Shown here piece after piece: positions 4,062-5,820 of a stretch of DNA of 5,820 nt. The notes below the pieces were generated by a model, which saw only the letters and a program-made list of their open reading frames with translations, ran no database searches and was not told the DNA's origin. The stretch lies in NCBI GenBank assembly GCA_021821565.1, contig JAKACI010000104.1:1-5820 (forward strand), in the 5' to 3' direction. The position numbers and the translations under genes were made by a program. The first letter of the stretch is position 1; every line of letters begins with the position of its first letter. The stretch is from a bacterium (lineage in GTDB: Bacteria > SZUA-79 > Acidulodesulfobacterales > Acidulodesulfobacteraceae).

Positions 4062-4106
4062 TCGACACGGTAGAAGTCGGCGGTTCGAGACCGTCCGCGC
4101 CTACCA
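4062..4106 (+). other. attachment-site core: 3' half of tRNA-Val(GAC), copy 2
   Basis: This has the same tRNA architecture as 2071-2115 with five transitions: loop TCGACAC (the invariant U33 is now C), variable loop AAGTC, T-stem strand CCGTC (one G-T pair) and acceptor strand CGCGCCT, then ACCA. There is no 5' tRNA half upstream. The loss of U33 means it could not serve as a working tRNA and is drifting as a relic. An integrase pseudogene starts 118 bp downstream on the same strand. Confidence 0.88.
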
Positions 4107-4147
4107 ACAAAAACCGCAGTAAATAAGCCGCTTAGGTAAAATACTTC

Positions 4148-4220
4148 TTGACAAATATATGTATAAATATGAATAGAAATGACATATTTTTACTACCATA
4201 TTACTACTATTTACTACTAT
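4148..4220 (+). promoter_or_regulatory. possible integrase promoter and TTACTACTAT tandem repeat
   Basis: TTGACA (4148-4153) is a perfect -35. The -10 is poor: GAATAG at 17-bp spacing or TATGAA at 14. Just downstream, TTACTACTAT occurs twice in tandem (4201-4220) after the related TACTACCATA, ending four bases before the integrase ATG. No ribosome site is visible, which fits a decayed gene. Confidence 0.35.
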
Positions 4221-4224
4221 TAAA

Positions 4225-5048
4225 ATGGCTTCAATTTATAGGAAAAAAGACGGCGATATCTGGTATTACAGCATAACCTACCAAGGCAAGCGGCATCAGG
4301 GAACTACTAAGACTAACGATAAAAATCAGCACAATTAATCGCAGAATCCATGCAAACCTGACCTTGCAAGAGAAAGCCATAACCTGCCGGTTTTAAATAA
4401 AAACATAAATAGCTTTGGCGATCTCTTTCAAGATTATCTAAAAAATATTATTAACTCTTCAAGAACGATACAAGTTAAACAATAGATATCCATACATTTT
4501 CTGCCTGTTTTTAAAGACAAAGATATAACCAGCATTACGCAATCCGATATAAAAAATTATCAGCTAAAAAAAAGATTAGAAATTATGGCAATACCTAAAA
4601 ACTCCGATAAAAGAGAATCGGAAATATCGTTTGCATATTTAAATAAAGAGATTTTAATTTTTTCTAATTTCTTTAACTTCTGTATTGAAAAAGGTTTGAT
4701 AGAAAAGAATCCTGCTTTTAAAATAAAAAAACTAAACGAACTATCTATGTTAAAAACGTTGTCCGATGAAGATATTAATAAATTAATCGCGGACGCCACA
4801 AACAAACTAACAAAAGATTTAATAACATTTCTTACTTATACCGGTTGCAGGAAGGGTGAGGCATTGAATCTTAAGTGGGACGAGGTAGATTGATTTAAAA
4901 AACAATGTGATTGCGATCAAAGGAACTAAAACTAAATATGATAGGTATATTCCGGTACGCAATCTGCTTAAGGGACTTTTATCTGCCATAGAATAAGGAT
5001 TGCGCAACGGTTTATAGCCGACAAGATGCAGGCTCATATGTGTTTAAC
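4225..5048 (+). pseudogene. int: tyrosine recombinase (phage-type integrase), multiply broken
   Basis: This is homologous to the integrase remnant at 2496 (MAS-Y start, TKT, SRTIQVK, ISIHFLP, ITQSDI) but clearly diverged. It extends into the catalytic domain: TYTGCRKGEALNLKW carries the first catalytic Arg, and GTKTKYDRYIPV the beta-hairpin Lys. SYVFN (5034-5048, another frame) is the strand usually found after it. The HxxR box and the nucleophilic Tyr are missing because similarity ends just before the insertion-sequence end. Lesions are a frameshift near 4326-4331, an extra T near 4359, TGG to TAG at 4483-4485, a 4-bp duplication of GATT at 4888-4895, TAA at 4994 and a further shift before 5028. 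It lies next to a tRNA-Val 3' half, so that site was probably its target. It cannot be active. Confidence 0.85.
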
Positions 5049-5056
5049 TGCGTATA

Positions 5057-5117
5057 GCGGTCATTTCGGACACCTCAGCCGTAAATTTTCGGACACTAAA
5101 ACGGAACTCTCGGACAG
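5057..5117 (-). mobile_element. solo end of an IS21-like insertion sequence
   Basis: On the minus strand the motif TGTCCGA occurs three times (complements of 5066-5072, 5089-5095, 5110-5116), spaced 23 and 21 bp. Multiple ~20-bp terminal repeats beginning TGT are typical of IS21-family ends. The outer tip would be at about 5117 and the body should extend left, but left of 5057 is integrase pseudogene, so only the end survives. No istA/istB-type gene is present. The identification rests on repeat pattern only. Confidence 0.45.
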
Positions 5118-5157
5118 TTAAAACTCAGTATTTGTTTTATACTTTGTTTCAATAATT

Positions 5158-5697
5158 TTATTTCTTCATCAGATGTTCGGATACAATACTTAAAACGCTC
5201 TTCGGCAACATTCCTTTCCAATGAAATGCTATTTTGCCGGTTTTTGAAATAAAAAAAGTTTGGGGTATTGCCATTCCGTTATATGCGTGTAACACTTTTG
5301 ATGTTGCATGAACTACCGGATAATCCATTTTATATTGATGAGTAAATGCTCTTACGCCTTTTTTGGTCACATTTACATTTATACCCACTATTATAAAATT
5401 CTTTGACTTATTTTTATTGTAAAAACTTATTAAACTCGGTATTTCAGCTCTGCATGGAGGACACCAAGTCGCCCAAAAATTAACGAGCACGACTTTTCCT
5501 TTTAAAGCGCTTAAATTAATATTTTTATAACCGGAAAAATTATGATTTAATACCTTTAGATTAAAATTTGGAGCAATAGCATTAGAGTTGGCGGCATACG
5601 ATTTTTTAGTTATTGAAAATACCGAAAACATTATAATAATAAGCATAAGAGAGAATATAATATTTAACTTTTTAGATGCGCTGTTTTTGCAAATCAT
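5158..5697 (-). CDS. TlpA/ResA-like thioredoxin-fold protein, exported
   Basis: This is a predicted membrane-tethered or exported thiol-disulfide oxidoreductase, the class that keeps cysteines reduced for cytochrome c or other redox enzyme assembly. I start at ATG 5697 (179 residues) because AAGGAG lies five bases upstream; the frame opens 18 codons earlier without a ribosome site. Residues 1-36 are a signal peptide or anchor: Lys-rich start, hydrophobic 11-29, possible cleavage after SYA (33-35). Then APNFNL, LKGKVVLVNFWATWCPPCR with the redox pair Cys79 and Cys82, the helix AEIPSL, VGINV, and GMAIPQTFFI with the cis-Pro at 145. The GK..FHWKG strand near the end is also typical. Family length and all active residues fit, so it should work. 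Its substrate is not shown by the neighbours. It faces the broken integrase and has its own leader. Confidence 0.92.
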   Translation of the reverse strand: MICKNSASKKLNIIFSLMLIIIMFSVFSITKKSYAANSNAIAPNFNLKVLNHNFSGYKNINLSALKGKVVLVNFWATWCPPCRAEIPSLISFYNKNKSKNFIIVGINVNVTKKGVRAFTHQYKMDYPVVHATSKVLHAYNGMAIPQTFFISKTGKIAFHWKGMLPKSVLSIVSEHLMKK

Positions 5698-5710
5698 AAA
5701 ATCTCCTTGA

Positions 5711-5738
5711 TTGTTTATAAAAATATTGTTTATAAAAA
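5711..5738. repeat. 13-bp direct repeat in the tlpA-like leader
   Basis: TTGTTTATAAAAA occurs at 5711-5723 and 5726-5738 (15-bp period), just upstream of the AAGGAG ribosome site of the minus-strand gene. It could be an operator or an mRNA leader element. An AT-rich slippage duplication is equally possible. Confidence 0.5.
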
Positions 5739-5772
5739 ATTTGTAGTACATATATTCCTAAATTTATACAGA

Positions 5773-5778
5773 ATTATA
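5773..5778 (-). promoter_or_regulatory. candidate -10 of the tlpA-like gene
   Basis: The minus strand reads TATAAT, 76-81 bases before the chosen ATG. The related TATAAA at 5763-5768 (complement) lies 10 bases nearer the gene. No good -35 is visible at 17-bp spacing. Confidence 0.4.
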
Positions 5779-5820
5779 CAGCAGATAAGAAGCGTTTTAT
5801 ATCCCGTTATTTATATTTAT

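Larger units (their letters stand above)
2071..4106 (+). mobile_element. degenerate integrative unit bounded by two tRNA-Val 3' halves, HicBA cargo
   Basis: Two same-strand tRNA-Val 3' halves, 1,991 bp apart and matching at 40 of 45 positions, bound a segment with a truncated integrase at the left, an unknown gene fragment, and a hicB-like pseudogene plus an intact hicB-hicA pair at the right. This is what one element in a tandem array at a tRNA site should look like. The integrase here lacks its catalytic domain, so movement would need an enzyme from elsewhere. Boundaries are inferred from the repeats alone. Confidence 0.55.

Noticed and set aside
4201..4220. CRISPR-like array
   Set aside because: There are only two directly abutting 10-bp units, with no spacers.
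4560..5037. Minus-strand open frames opposite the integrase pseudogene
   Set aside because: They are antisense to clearly integrase-derived sequence and have no family likeness.
5127..5143. Terminator for the tlpA-like gene
   Set aside because: It has only a 5-bp all-weak stem (AGTAT/ATACT) with a short T run separated from it, too weak to call.

Overview
The window is about 70% A+T by eye and looks like an accessory, recombination-prone stretch of a low-GC bacterial chromosome. A Sec-exported, TlpA/ResA-type thioredoxin points to a cell with a reducing or cytochrome c maturation pathway outside the cytoplasm. A low-GC Gram-negative such as a Desulfobacterota relative is my guess, but nothing here fixes the taxon.

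Layout, left to right. (1) 3-275 is the C-terminal end of an XRE-type regulator. It is followed by a small membrane-anchored coiled-coil protein (493-756) with its own extended -10 promoter; a 27-bp direct repeat flanks this gene. (2) 757-1352 has no convincing gene but is full of short inverted and direct repeats, ending in a perfect 16-bp palindrome. (3) 1353-1785 is a minus-strand hicB-hicA toxin-antitoxin pair. (4) 1786-2495 has no gene. It holds the hicB promoter, a strong hairpin, CGGTAA iterons in 11-bp phase, and the 3' half of a tRNA-Val(GAC) gene (2071-2115) ending in CCA with no 5' half beside it. After these come a promoter/ribosome-site scar and a palindromic operator-like site. 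(5) 2496-2879 is the N-terminal part of a tyrosine integrase, cut off and joined to an unrelated 3' gene fragment (to 3280). (6) 3328-3983 is a plus-strand operon: a frameshifted hicB-like gene, then an intact hicB-hicA pair. (7) 4062-4106 is a second, more diverged copy of the tRNA-Val 3' half. It is followed by a second tyrosine integrase (4225 to about 5048) broken by frameshifts and a nonsense codon. (8) About 5057-5117 looks like the solo end of an IS21-type insertion sequence. (9) 5158-5697, minus strand, is the intact TlpA-like gene.

The main reading is that this is a graveyard of elements stacked at one tRNA-Val attachment site. Each tRNA 3' half followed by a same-strand integrase is the usual layout of a tRNA-targeting integrative element. 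Two such junctions lie 1,991 bp apart with no 5' tRNA half between them, as expected for tandem accretion. The unit between them carries a HicBA module as cargo. Such a module could stabilise an element whose own integrase is dead, because losing the unit would also lose the antitoxin. An 8-bp motif (TAATCACA) and a 19-bp direct repeat recur inside this unit near its two ends and are the best candidates for an undescribed recognition system.
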